Part shown: positions 1 to 4,588 of the stretch, piece by piece
Numbering within the stretch: the stretch's first letter is position 1
How the letters are laid out: each line of letters starts with the position of its first letter
Source: Ruminococcus sp. UBA3286
Lineage (GTDB): Bacteria; Bacillota; Clostridia; Oscillospirales; Ruminococcaceae
Assembly: GCA_002362135.1 (NCBI GenBank)
Contig: DETO01000086.1
Span: forward strand, 1-19,512
Direction: 5' to 3'
DNA: 19,512 bases
The notes under the pieces: model-generated
The model's database searches: none
Seen by the model: the letters and a program-made list of their open reading frames with translations, nothing else
What the model was told of the DNA's origin: nothing
Program-made: the position numbers and the translations under genes

Positions 1-49
1 GATCACCTCTCTTTTGTTTTATTATATCATACGTTTGTGATATTGTCAA
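1..49 (-). promoter_or_regulatory. Leftward promoter and ribosome site of a gene off the left edge
   Basis: On the minus strand there is TTGACA (49-44), a 17-bp spacer and a perfect TATAAT (26-21). A Shine-Dalgarno-like GAGGTGAT follows at about 10-2, so a start codon is expected just beyond the left edge. The spacer holds an operator-like sequence (25-42) related to the one in the rightward promoter at 156-184. The gene itself is not visible. By position it could be a lysogeny or integration gene, but that is a guess. Confidence 0.7.
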
Positions 50-180
50 GTAAAATCATACTGAATGTTATTATTAAAAATATACAAATGTGATACTATT
101 GCTTTGTATATTTATACAAAAATATGATTTTATATCACGAATATATGAAAAACTATTGACTCTATATCACAAATGTGATA
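25..180. promoter_or_regulatory. Cluster of repressor-operator-like sites between divergent promoters
   Basis: The clearest site is TATCACAAATGTGATA at 165-180, two perfect 7-bp arms around AA, lying inside the spacer of the rightward promoter. Related sequences are at 25-42 (TATCATACGTTTGTGATA), 81-95 (TATACAAATGTGATA), 113-129 (TATACAAAAATATGATT) and 133-148 (TATCACGAATATATGA). Arm spacing varies, so the exact operator definition is uncertain. The likely binder is the XRE repressor at 1435-1812, whose own control region carries similar CACAAA-centred sites. The region is very AT-rich and has no gene of its own. Confidence 0.6.
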
Positions 181-184
181 TAAT
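156..184 (+). promoter_or_regulatory. Rightward early promoter 1, operator-embedded
   Basis: TTGACT (156-161), 17-bp spacer, TATAAT (179-184). The spacer contains the perfect dyad TATCACAAATGTGATA, so a bound repressor would cover the polymerase site. Sequence around and after the -10 (GATATAATATAATTACAGAAACG) is shared with the promoter at 1922-1950, which suggests a duplicated or co-regulated promoter pair. It would drive the small genes at 211-832. Confidence 0.75.
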
Positions 185-210
185 ATAATTACAGAAACGG
201 AGGTGAGACA

Positions 211-354
211 ATGAGTAAGAAAAAGAAAAGAGCCGCTCAAAAGAACGGCTCAGGCAGTAAGAAGCTCAACAAATACGAAAAAGTTCTTCTTACCACTGCC
301 ACACTTAACTTAATAAAAGCACTGATTGACCTGATCAGAGACCTGCTGAATTAA
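211..354 (+). CDS. 47-residue basic/amphipathic mini-protein, candidate type I toxin or early regulator
   Basis: The start is an ATG preceded by ACGGAGGTGAG at a normal distance. The N-terminal 20 residues are strongly basic (MSKKKKRAAQ...) and the C-terminal half (KYEKVLLTTATLNLIKALID...) looks like an amphipathic or membrane-seeking helix. It is the first gene behind the repressor-controlled promoter. Nearly all of it is covered by a leftward antisense unit whose promoter is at 428-400 and whose terminator is inside its first 14 codons. I do not recognise a named family with certainty. The size, composition and full-length antisense RNA resemble type I toxin-antitoxin loci, but it could also be a harmless phage regulator. 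No toxicity can be shown from sequence. Confidence 0.7.
   Translation: MSKKKKRAAQKNGSGSKKLNKYEKVLLTTATLNLIKALIDLIRDLLN
215..251 (-). terminator. Intrinsic terminator of the leftward antisense RNA, inside the 211-354 gene
   Basis: On the minus strand GAGCCGTTC-TTTT-GAGCGGCTC forms a 9-bp stem with one G.U pair, followed by TTTTCTTTTTCTT. On the plus strand the same position is a C.A mismatch (236/245) and there is no U-tract, so this is a leftward terminator. The A-rich basic start of the small gene doubles as the U-tract template. Confidence 0.7.
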
Positions 355-393
355 GTTAAGAACTAATCCTCGGGGAGCAGAAACTCCCCGATA
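217..393 (-). ncRNA. Candidate antisense RNA of about 175 nt opposite the 47-residue gene
   Basis: The unit is defined by a near-consensus minus-strand promoter (428-400) and an intrinsic terminator (251-217). The RNA would open with a strong hairpin (CGGGGAG/CTCCCCG, 390-371) and then run antisense through the whole coding region to near its start codon. Ends are estimated from the promoter and U-tract. The likely role is to block translation or destabilise the rightward message, as in type I antitoxins. Transcriptional interference is an alternative. Not recognised as a named RNA family. Confidence 0.6.
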
Positions 394-399
394 GGGATT

Positions 400-428
400 A
401 GTATACCACAAATCTTACTCATTGTCAA
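400..428 (-). promoter_or_regulatory. Strong leftward promoter of the antisense RNA
   Basis: Minus strand: perfect TTGACA (428-423), 17-bp spacer, TATACT (405-400) with an extended TGTGG element. Longer flanking arms (ACTAATCC 362-369 and GGATTAGT 395-402) extend the hairpin at 371-390, so the promoter overlaps the right arm of this dyad. Confidence 0.7.
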
Positions 429-451
429 CCTCTATGAAAGGGTGTGAAGAT

Positions 452-529
452 ATGATTTTTGATGTAATAAGCATTTTGCTGAATCTGGTAATAATCGTTT
501 TGATTCTGAGAGAACACAAGAAAAATTGA
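452..529 (+). CDS. 25-residue single-span membrane mini-protein
   Basis: ATG start with AAAGGG about 9 nt upstream. The peptide (MIFDVISILL...LREHKKN) is one hydrophobic segment of about 18 residues with a basic tail, typical of small membrane-active peptides such as type I toxins or regulatory membrane peptides. It lies between the 47-residue gene and the 544-666 gene in the same rightward operon. The leftward antisense promoter sits just before it, so it is outside the antisense RNA. At this size chance cannot be excluded, but the ribosome site, hydrophobicity and tight packing support it. Function unknown. Confidence 0.55.
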   Translation: MIFDVISILLNLVIIVLILREHKKN

Positions 530-543
530 AAGGAGCAGGTTTT

Positions 544-666
544 ATGACTGAAGAAGCAAAAAAGGTTCTCGAACTGTTAAGACAGCTGAAATTTGAACAA
601 ACAAAAGAATTCTTTTATATGGTCAAGGGTGCAGTATTTGTTGCGCAAGACCAGAAAGGAGTGTGA
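544..666 (+). CDS. 40-residue conserved-type phage/mobile-element protein
   Basis: ATG with AAAGGAGCAGG upstream. The protein (MTEEAKKVLELLRQLKFEQT...YMVKGAVFVAQ) is mostly helical and resembles a small protein family often seen next to phage and conjugative-element control genes in Clostridia (recollection, not a search). No motif gives a function. It is followed after 4 nt by the 671-832 gene, and its 3' end carries that gene's ribosome site, so the two are likely translationally coupled. Confidence 0.65.
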   Translation: MTEEAKKVLELLRQLKFEQTKEFFYMVKGAVFVAQDQKGV

Positions 667-670
667 TAAA

Positions 671-832
671 TTGAAAATAACAATAGAAGCAGACAGCAAA
701 GAAATAGCCGATCTTGTATTGAAACTACAAAATCGGCATATTGAGGAAAAAGAAGTTGAATTGTATCCTAACCCTAAAGACCTAGTTTCAACTCTTGCTG
801 AAACCATTCGTGGTATGTGCGAAGATAACTAA
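671..832 (+). CDS. 53-residue small phage protein, TTG start
   Basis: The TTG start is chosen because AAAGGAG lies at 655-661 with good spacing; the open frame extends upstream to 593 but has no better site. The protein (MKITIEADSKEIADLVLKLQ...) has a short beta start and a helical middle and looks like small Firmicutes phage/mobile-element proteins that begin MKITIEG-. It is the last gene of the 211-832 operon and is followed by a hairpin at 902-951. Function unknown. Confidence 0.65.
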   Translation: MKITIEADSKEIADLVLKLQNRHIEEKEVELYPNPKDLVSTLAETIRGMCEDN

Positions 833-895
833 GCGATGCTTATTCACAATGAATAGTGATATCTCGAACAACCTTAGGAAGAGAATTCACTTTAA

Positions 896-951
896 TACAA
901 GAAAAGCGGCTATCAAAATAAAAGTTTCAAAAAATTCTGATAACCGCTTTT
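896..951. terminator. Hairpin terminator between convergent units, best folded on the minus strand
   Basis: AAAAGCGGCTATCA (902-915) pairs with TGATAACCGCTTTT (938-951) over 14 positions with one C.A mismatch (910/943) that becomes G.U on the minus strand. The loop is long (22 nt) and AT-rich. U-rich sequence follows on both strands, so it can end the rightward 211-832 operon as well as leftward transcripts. Confidence 0.65.
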
Positions 952-976
952 CAAACAAGAGGAGGATTCCCCTATT
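896..976 (-). ncRNA. Candidate leftward small RNA of about 80 nt
   Basis: A near-consensus promoter (1011-983) would start RNA at about 976. The only sequence before the terminator is about 25 nt that includes AAUCCUCCUCUUG, a run complementary to Shine-Dalgarno sequences, and then the terminator hairpin. No reading frame is present. A UCC-rich unpaired 5' end is seen in small RNAs that block ribosome sites in Gram-positive bacteria, so a trans-acting antisense role is possible. Targets cannot be assigned. It could instead be only a promoter with local termination. Confidence 0.5.
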
Positions 977-982
977 CTTAAT

Positions 983-1011
983 ATAATATCACAAAAACTA
1001 ATTGTTGTCAA
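983..1011 (-). promoter_or_regulatory. Leftward promoter of the 896-976 small RNA
   Basis: Minus strand: TTGACA (1011-1006), 17-bp spacer, TATTAT (988-983) with the extended element TGTGA. It lies 17 bp downstream of the end of the 133-residue gene and points at the terminator about 30 bp away, so it seems to exist only to make a short RNA. Confidence 0.65.
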
Positions 1012-1028
1012 GCCTTTTTCGAAATAAT

Positions 1029-1430
1029 TCAATAATTATCATTTTTCAGGACATTCATGTGTCTGCTGTAACGCTTTGGTATATTGATTCCGACGAGATA
1101 TCCGATCGAGTGAAGAAACTCGGAAATTACCGAAAAACCGTCCTTATAGAAAGCTTCGATGCGCTTATCTTTGAATGGGATATTCTTATAATCAGGCGGA
1201 CAAACGAAAGTCCAGTCAGCTCCGCTTTTATCCAGCACTATACGGAAGAATTTGTCAATATCCGTATCCTTGTAACCTGTTTTCATTAACAATATATGAT
1301 GCTCTACAGCTTCATCTATATGGCTCATTATTGCTGTGTTTCCGTCAAACGATATGAGAACCAGCAGCGGTTCGTCTGCGGATATTGCGCTGTTGAGCGC
1401 TTCTTCTGAGGGATATTTTATTATTTTCAT
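1029..1430 (-). CDS. 133-residue protein co-transcribed with the repressor, unknown function
   Basis: The ATG at 1430 is used because GAGAAGGAG lies just upstream, overlapping the end of the repressor gene; the open frame continues upstream only through that gene. Sequence starts MKIIKYPSEEALNSAISADE and appears as a compact alpha/beta domain with acidic and aromatic residues (WTFVCPPDY). Many Firmicutes phages carry an ImmA-type metalloprotease in this slot, but no HEXXH motif is present here, so it is not ImmA. It may modulate the repressor or act in lysogeny. The family is not recognised, and its only clue is the 4-nt gap to the repressor gene. Confidence 0.75.
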   Translation of the reverse strand: MKIIKYPSEEALNSAISADEPLLVLISFDGNTAIMSHIDEAVEHHILLMKTGYKDTDIDKFFRIVLDKSGADWTFVCPPDYKNIPFKDKRIEAFYKDGFSVISEFLHSIGYLVGINIPKRYSRHMNVLKNDNY

Positions 1431-1434
1431 TTTC

Positions 1435-1812
1435 TTACTCCTTCTCAACAAGTCCATGTGTTGATTCACTTTCGTACTCATGAAGAACATCGATCATGAA
1501 ATCAAAAACTGCCTGCCGTTTCTTTTCGTCCAGCGCAAGCCATTTTTTCAGAATTATCTGTTCATGTTCATGCATTCGGACTTTATCGGCGAAATCATCG
1601 ATAGGATCTGGCGGTGGTTGTGCGTTTGATCTGCCGAGAAGATAGTCGGTGGTTACTCCGAACATATCTGCTATTTTTATCAATAGTTCAAATTTAGGCT
1701 CTCTAACACCTTGTTCATATGTTTGCCATGCTCGCAAAGTAACTCCAAGTTCGTCAGCGCATTCCTGTTGCTTTTTTCCACTTTTTTCTCGTGCTAATTT
1801 AATATTGGTCAT
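1435..1812 (-). CDS. XRE-family (CI-like) phage repressor
   Basis: The protein has 125 residues. Residues 4-58 are a lambda-repressor-type helix-turn-helix (KLAREKSGKKQQECADELGV, then TLRAWQTYEQGVREPKFELL and the DYLLG end motif). The C-terminal half is short, charged and helical, with no LexA/S24 protease domain, so induction must come from elsewhere. The ATG at 1812 is chosen because it begins the HTH domain and follows AAGGATGTGAG; the frame stays open up to 1995 but that part runs over the promoter. It is expected to bind the TATCACAAA-type sites at 25-180 and 1839-1944 and hold both rightward promoters off in a lysogen. Its own promoter (1863-1835) overlaps such a site, suggesting autoregulation. 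Confidence 0.9.
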   Translation of the reverse strand: MTNIKLAREKSGKKQQECADELGVTLRAWQTYEQGVREPKFELLIKIADMFGVTTDYLLGRSNAQPPPDPIDDFADKVRMHEHEQIILKKWLALDEKKRQAVFDFMIDVLHEYESESTHGLVEKE

Positions 1813-1834
1813 TGTTCTCACATCCTTTTTGACT

Positions 1835-1863
1835 ATTATAACACAAAGTGTGCTACTTGTAAA
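1835..1863 (-). promoter_or_regulatory. Repressor promoter, leftward
   Basis: Minus strand: TTTACA (1863-1858), 17-bp spacer, TATAAT (1840-1835) with TGT just before it. The spacer holds TAACACAAAGTGTGCTA (1839-1855), an operator-like dyad, so the repressor probably controls its own synthesis. Confidence 0.75.
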
Positions 1864-1944
1864 TTGATATTCTGCACAAAAAATGATGCTACGATTTGTG
1901 CGTGTTTTTACATAGAAACTATTGACAAATGTCACAAAACGCGA
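1839..1944. promoter_or_regulatory. Operator-like sites between the repressor and rightward early promoter 2
   Basis: Three CACAAA-centred sequences lie here: TAACACAAAGTGTGCTA (1839-1855), a degenerate site around 1885-1903 (GATGCTACGATTTGTGCGT), and TGTCACAAAACGCGATA (1928-1944). The last is inside the spacer of the 1922-1950 promoter, at the same place as the 165-180 dyad in promoter 1. This three-site layout between divergent promoters is typical of phage immunity regions. The sites diverge more here than on the left, so affinity may differ. Confidence 0.5.
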
Positions 1945-1950
1945 TATAAT
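1922..1950 (+). promoter_or_regulatory. Rightward early promoter 2, operator-embedded
   Basis: Perfect TTGACA (1922-1927), 17-bp spacer, TATAAT (1945-1950), then TATAATTACAGAAACGAA, the same downstream sequence as promoter 1. It should drive the mini-protein at 2017-2133 and read on into the early/replication operon, since no rightward terminator with a U-tract follows. Confidence 0.8.
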
Positions 1951-2016
1951 ATAATTACAGAAACGAACAAAACGCGTTACTGAATAAGACGGCAAGTGTC
2001 AGAAAAGGAGTAGGTA

Positions 2017-2133
2017 ATGGAAGAAATGACAAATGAGCAATTCAAAACAATCCTTGAAATAATAATCCGGATAATCAAGGACAACAGCAAAGAGGATGCC
2101 ATCAAAAAAATAGAAGCCTTACTAAATAAGTAA
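2017..2133 (+). CDS. 38-residue mini-protein opposite a second antisense RNA
   Basis: ATG with AAAAGGAG upstream. The peptide (MEEMTNEQFKTILEIIIRII...ALLNK) is predicted helical with an isoleucine-rich middle (ILEIIIRII). It is the first gene behind early promoter 2, mirroring the 211-354 gene behind promoter 1. Its last 30 bases and stop codon are overlapped by a leftward terminator and a candidate antisense RNA. No family is recognised. It may be a Cro-like switch peptide, a toxin-like peptide or only a leader. Confidence 0.65.
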   Translation: MEEMTNEQFKTILEIIIRIIKDNSKEDAIKKIEALLNK

Positions 2134-2141
2134 AGCTTCTA
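2104..2141 (-). terminator. Intrinsic terminator of the second antisense RNA
   Basis: On the minus strand TAGAAGC-U-UUACU pairs with AGUAA-G-GCUUCUA (one G.U pair, a C.A mismatch 2118/2134 on plus) and is followed by TTTTTTT (2110-2104). On the plus strand no U-tract follows. It spans the stop codon of the 38-residue gene. Confidence 0.75.
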
Positions 2142-2192
2142 CCCACAACAAATCAAAGATGGGGTAGTACTTGCAGCCGACCTATCAATGAT
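2104..2192 (-). ncRNA. Candidate antisense RNA of about 90 nt, 3'-overlapping
   Basis: Bounded by a leftward promoter (2227-2199) and the U7 terminator (2141-2104). The RNA overlaps the 3' end of the 2017-2133 gene and its downstream region, and could form a second stem (CTACCC/GGGTAG, between 2167 and 2139) that competes with part of the terminator stem. The layout is like 3'-overlapping antitoxins of Bacillus phage toxins. It could also attenuate read-through into the early operon. Ends are estimates. Confidence 0.6.
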
Positions 2193-2198
2193 ATAAAC

Positions 2199-2227
2199 AT
2201 TATAACACAAAGCTGTTGAAAAGGCAA
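2199..2227 (-). promoter_or_regulatory. Leftward promoter of the second antisense RNA
   Basis: Minus strand: TTGCCT (2227-2222, four of six bases), 17-bp spacer, TATAAT (2204-2199) with the TGT extended element (CTTTGTGTTATAAT). This -10 region is identical over 14 bases to that of the repressor promoter (CTTTGTGTTATAAT), so the two may share control. Confidence 0.6.
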
Positions 2228-2254
2228 GAGAAAATTTCAGAAAGGAGAATTTAT

Positions 2255-2419
2255 ATGGCAAATACCGAAAACAAGAAGATTGATCCGGTTGAGTTTCTTG
2301 CATTGTATCAGAAAATGCAGCAGCTCAACCCCAGAGCCTTTGAATGTGTTAAAGGTTTTATTGACGGAATCAGCGTAGGATTTGATCTTGCTGCTGATCA
2401 GAAAAAAGGAGAACATTAA
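2255..2419 (+). CDS. 54-residue small early phage protein
   Basis: The ATG at 2255 follows AGAAAGGAG with good spacing; an in-frame ATG at 2216 lies over the antisense promoter and has no ribosome site. The protein (MANTENKKIDPVEFLALYQK...) is helical and soluble, with FIDGISVGFDLA near the end. It is a typical small first gene of the early operon. No function can be assigned. It ends 1 base before the next ATG, and carries that gene's AAAAAGGAG inside its own end. Confidence 0.65.
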   Translation: MANTENKKIDPVEFLALYQKMQQLNPRAFECVKGFIDGISVGFDLAADQKKGEH

Positions 2420-2420
2420 A

Positions 2421-2915
2421 ATGAACGACGAAATCACAAGAGAAACAGCCACGAAACATATTGAACCTGAGGAAATGCTGTATCATTTATCAAAGCATAT
2501 TTTGGCTCTTATGAATGAAGGAGCAGGAGCGTCAGGAATCGCTCCGCTGCTTGACATTTATTTCAGGCAAAGTGATTTAAAATCTATTGAAACAGTCGAA
2601 AAAACGTCAACGATCAAAGAGAAAATACTGAAAATAATGTCTCTGTCATTGGAAATAAATCCTCCGGAGACCGAGGGCATCGGAGAGCTTACAACAGCGG
2701 TTTTTGTGAATTGGTCGCCGCATTGCAACGTTCTTGATGTAAGTATTTACTTTGACGGCTGGAAATCTGACACTAATCCCGACAAGCGATTTAGTGTGTA
2801 TACTAATTCAGAAGAGGCGAGCGAACATCTTGACATGATAATCACATTTCTCGAAAGCATCAAAAAAATACAAATGCCGATAAATCTGAACAACATAAAT
2901 TCAGATATTACATAA
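2421..2915 (+). CDS. 164-residue early protein of unknown function
   Basis: ATG with AAAAAGGAG upstream, immediately after the 2255-2419 gene. The N-terminal third is helical; the middle (TTAVFVNWSPHCNVLDVSIY, then FDGWKSDT) suggests a beta sheet. The C-terminus is a helix with a polar tail. No signal peptide, membrane span or catalytic motif is visible. It is the last gene before a 225-bp gap. Family not recognised. Confidence 0.7.
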   Translation: MNDEITRETATKHIEPEEMLYHLSKHILALMNEGAGASGIAPLLDIYFRQSDLKSIETVEKTSTIKEKILKIMSLSLEINPPETEGIGELTTAVFVNWSPHCNVLDVSIYFDGWKSDTNPDKRFSVYTNSEEASEHLDMIITFLESIKKIQMPINLNNINSDIT

Positions 2916-3140
2916 CTAAAAGGCTTCTAAGCGGTTGAGCCTTAAATAAATCAGCCGCATTCCACAGAAAAATGAAGCAGCGGTCAGAACTTCGAGAGGA
3001 AGCCCCAGCAGATTTTCCGACGTGAGATCATATTTTCTGAATTATGCACGGGCTGCGGACAAGCAGCCCTGACGCATACAACAGATAATCACACAACAAG
3101 TACAACCATAAGCACATACATTATAAAGAGGTGATAACGC
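2916..3140. other. 225-bp intergenic stretch with stable hairpins
   Basis: There is no credible gene. A GC-rich perfect hairpin GGGCTGC-ggacaa-GCAGCCC lies at 3050-3069 with no U-tract, and AAGGCT/AGCCTT pairs at 2920-2943. GCGGTCAG near 2977 could pair with CTGACGC near 3069 to close a larger structure around the strong hairpin. It may be an RNA element or a protein-binding site. Its function is not known. Confidence 0.35.
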
Positions 3141-3389
3141 ATGATAGAGGGAACGATCAAAGAAACTATTACTGAAAGTACTAAGGTGTACGAGTATACG
3201 ACGGTATGTGATTCAGGCACTCGTGCTAATGTAACAGTTATCAGACCTATTTTAACAGATGAAGAATATGCCCGCCGCAAAAAAACAATAGAAGATGAAC
3301 TTGTGCGTTTCGCGAAGGGCGTTATCGCCGACGGTTTTGATTGGAAGGAACTTGTTTCTGATACATATGATAAGAAGGAGGAAAAGTGA
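3141..3389 (+). CDS. 82-residue phage hypothetical protein
   Basis: ATG with AAGAGGTGAT upstream. The first half is beta-rich (TKVYEYTTVCDSGTRANVTV) and leads to RPILTDEEYARRKKTIEDEL, a pattern common in small Firmicutes phage proteins that end in a charged helix. The stop overlaps the GTG start of the next gene by two bases. Function unknown. Confidence 0.7.
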   Translation: MIEGTIKETITESTKVYEYTTVCDSGTRANVTVIRPILTDEEYARRKKTIEDELVRFAKGVIADGFDWKELVSDTYDKKEEK

Positions 3390-3616
3390 TAAAGCTGAGG
3401 ACAAGAGGTATATCATTCGTTTGCGACGAGGAAACGGGCAAATGCAGAATCTTCGGAGCGGACGAGGATATCAACGTGGACAACCCTATAGAAGCGTTCA
3501 ATATGTTCTGGGGAAGAACAGGGAACATCCTGCTCAACGAGGTTCGGGACGCAATTGAGAAAAATGGATTCAATCGTTATTTGGGGGTAAAAAATGGGAA
3601 AGAAAATACCGTTTGA
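3386..3616 (+). CDS. 76-residue phage hypothetical protein, GTG start
   Basis: GTG at 3386 is preceded by AAGGAGG with 5-6 nt spacing and overlaps the previous stop. The protein (IKLRTRGISFVCDEETGKCR...) has an N-terminal beta hairpin with two cysteines (CDEETGKC) and a helical C-terminus. Its end overlaps the next gene by 23 bases. No domain is recognised. Tight coupling suggests co-expression with its neighbours. Confidence 0.65.
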   Translation: MIKLRTRGISFVCDEETGKCRIFGADEDINVDNPIEAFNMFWGRTGNILLNEVRDAIEKNGFNRYLGVKNGKENTV

Positions 3617-3851
3617 AGTGGCGGAAAGATTAGCGGCAGTACATCATAATAGCGAAAACGATCCTATTTTCATGGATGCCAATAAATATGGATATAAGGT
3701 CAAGATAAATCATCCGAAAATAAGACCAATTTACGAACGTTACAAAAGAAAGATCGGATGTCAGATTCTTTCAGACAGGGAGCGACTGGAATTTGAAGCG
3801 TTCATCATTCGGAAATACATAGAATACAAGAGTAAAGGAGGTACAAAATGA
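3594..3851 (+). CDS. 85-residue phage hypothetical protein
   Basis: ATG after GGGGGT with short spacing. The product (MGKKIPFEVAERLAAVHHNS...) is basic and helical, with YERYKRKIGCQ and a C-terminal helix. It overlaps the gene before it by 23 bases, and its TGA lies within the ATGA of the next start. There is no recognised motif; a DNA- or RNA-contacting role would fit the basic composition but is not shown. Confidence 0.65.
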   Translation: MGKKIPFEVAERLAAVHHNSENDPIFMDANKYGYKVKINHPKIRPIYERYKRKIGCQILSDRERLEFEAFIIRKYIEYKSKGGTK

Positions 3852-4105
3852 CTCCTAATTTTATACTTCCCGACAGCGTAATCTATATGCTGATCGCTTC
3901 GGGAGCAGTAGCAGTGATTACGTACATCAAAATGTCAATAGACGAAATAAAGGCTTTCCGCCGCGAAAGAGCGATATGTGAATTCAAAATTGCGATTGAG
4001 AATAACAGGAAGTCTCAGACGTTGGCGGATTATTACACGGCGGCGGCTGACGGTGATCCTGACGACTGCGATTATTGGGACGATACGGCAGAATTATTTA
4101 AATAA
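3848..4105 (+). CDS. 85-residue membrane-anchored phage protein
   Basis: ATG with AAAGGAGG at 3834-3841. Residues about 8-27 (PDSVIYMLIASGAVAVITYI) form one transmembrane helix, followed by a charged helix (KAFRRERAICEFKIAIENNR) and an acidic end (DGDPDDCDYWDDTAELF). It may anchor an early complex at the membrane or act in superinfection control. It is too short and internal for a typical holin. Function unknown. Confidence 0.7.
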   Translation: MTPNFILPDSVIYMLIASGAVAVITYIKMSIDEIKAFRRERAICEFKIAIENNRKSQTLADYYTAAADGDPDDCDYWDDTAELFK

Positions 4106-4121
4106 TAAAGGAGATCAAATT

Positions 4122-4588
4122 ATGGGAAAGTACAATTTTTCGGCTGCAAAATTCGCCGAGATAGAAAAAGACTCGCTGATCTGGAGATGCAGAATGCGAA
4201 GCTGCTGGCAGAAAACAGGTCGCTGAACAGCATGATCGCGAAGAAAAATCCGGAGAGAAATCTGTACCGTGAGGTCAAGGATTCAAGCAAGATCAGCAGC
4301 CTTTTCGGATTTTCAGCCGACGGCGGATTTCTTAAGCCTACCGACGATCAGGCGAAGATATACAACAATTTTCAGACGTTCTACACGAATATTCTCAGGG
4401 CGTTGAAGCCGTTTGTCCGTGAGAAAGTCACAGGTCAGGCAGGTTATCGTATTGTCGGAACTCCGATAAATGAATTAAGCGATAAAGAATGGGAAATCGT
4501 TGTTGAAACTATGGATGCGATCATCGACACCATTTATTATGCTAAAGTCAAAATGGGTGACATTGAACTCAATGAGGTAACAAAATAA
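4122..4588 (+). CDS. Coiled-coil early protein, split by a one-base frameshift
   Basis: The ATG at 4122 with AAAGGAG starts a frame (MGKYNFSAAKFAEIEK) that ends after 34 codons. A shift by -1 at the A5 run (4165-4169) joins it to a long open frame ending at 4588, giving EIEK-RLADLEMQNAKLLAENRS, a clean heptad coiled coil, and a protein of about 155 residues. The downstream frame alone (first ATG 4187) has no usable ribosome site. So this is one gene with a missing A (mutation or homopolymer sequencing error) or, less likely, programmed frameshifting; the run is GAAAAAG, one A short of the classic A-AAA-AAG heptamer. The C-terminal part has no recognised domain. The stop overlaps the next start by one base. 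Confidence 0.65.

Noticed and set aside
362..402. The ACTAATCC/GGATTAGT hairpin as a rightward terminator
   Set aside because: No U-tract follows on the plus strand, and the right arm overlaps the leftward -10. It is better read as part of the leftward promoter and RNA.
1002..1357. Rightward open frames opposite the repressor operon
   Set aside because: They lie antisense to the 133-residue gene, have no ribosome sites and read as low-complexity shadows.
1435..1995. A longer repressor starting at 1995
   Set aside because: The extra 61 residues would cross the repressor promoter, operators and the opposing promoter, and are not HTH-like. ATG 1812 has a ribosome site and the domain start.
983..2204. 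TTTGTGnTATAAT half-sites in the leftward promoters as extra repressor operators
   Set aside because: TGTG before TATAAT is also the Gram-positive -16/extended -10 promoter element, so this similarity is expected in strong promoters. Only sites with both arms are called operators.
4164..4170. Programmed -1 frameshift heptamer A-AAA-AAG
   Set aside because: The run is G followed by five As and G, one A short of the classic heptamer, and no clear downstream stem was found. An indel is the simpler reading, so recoding is only an alternative.
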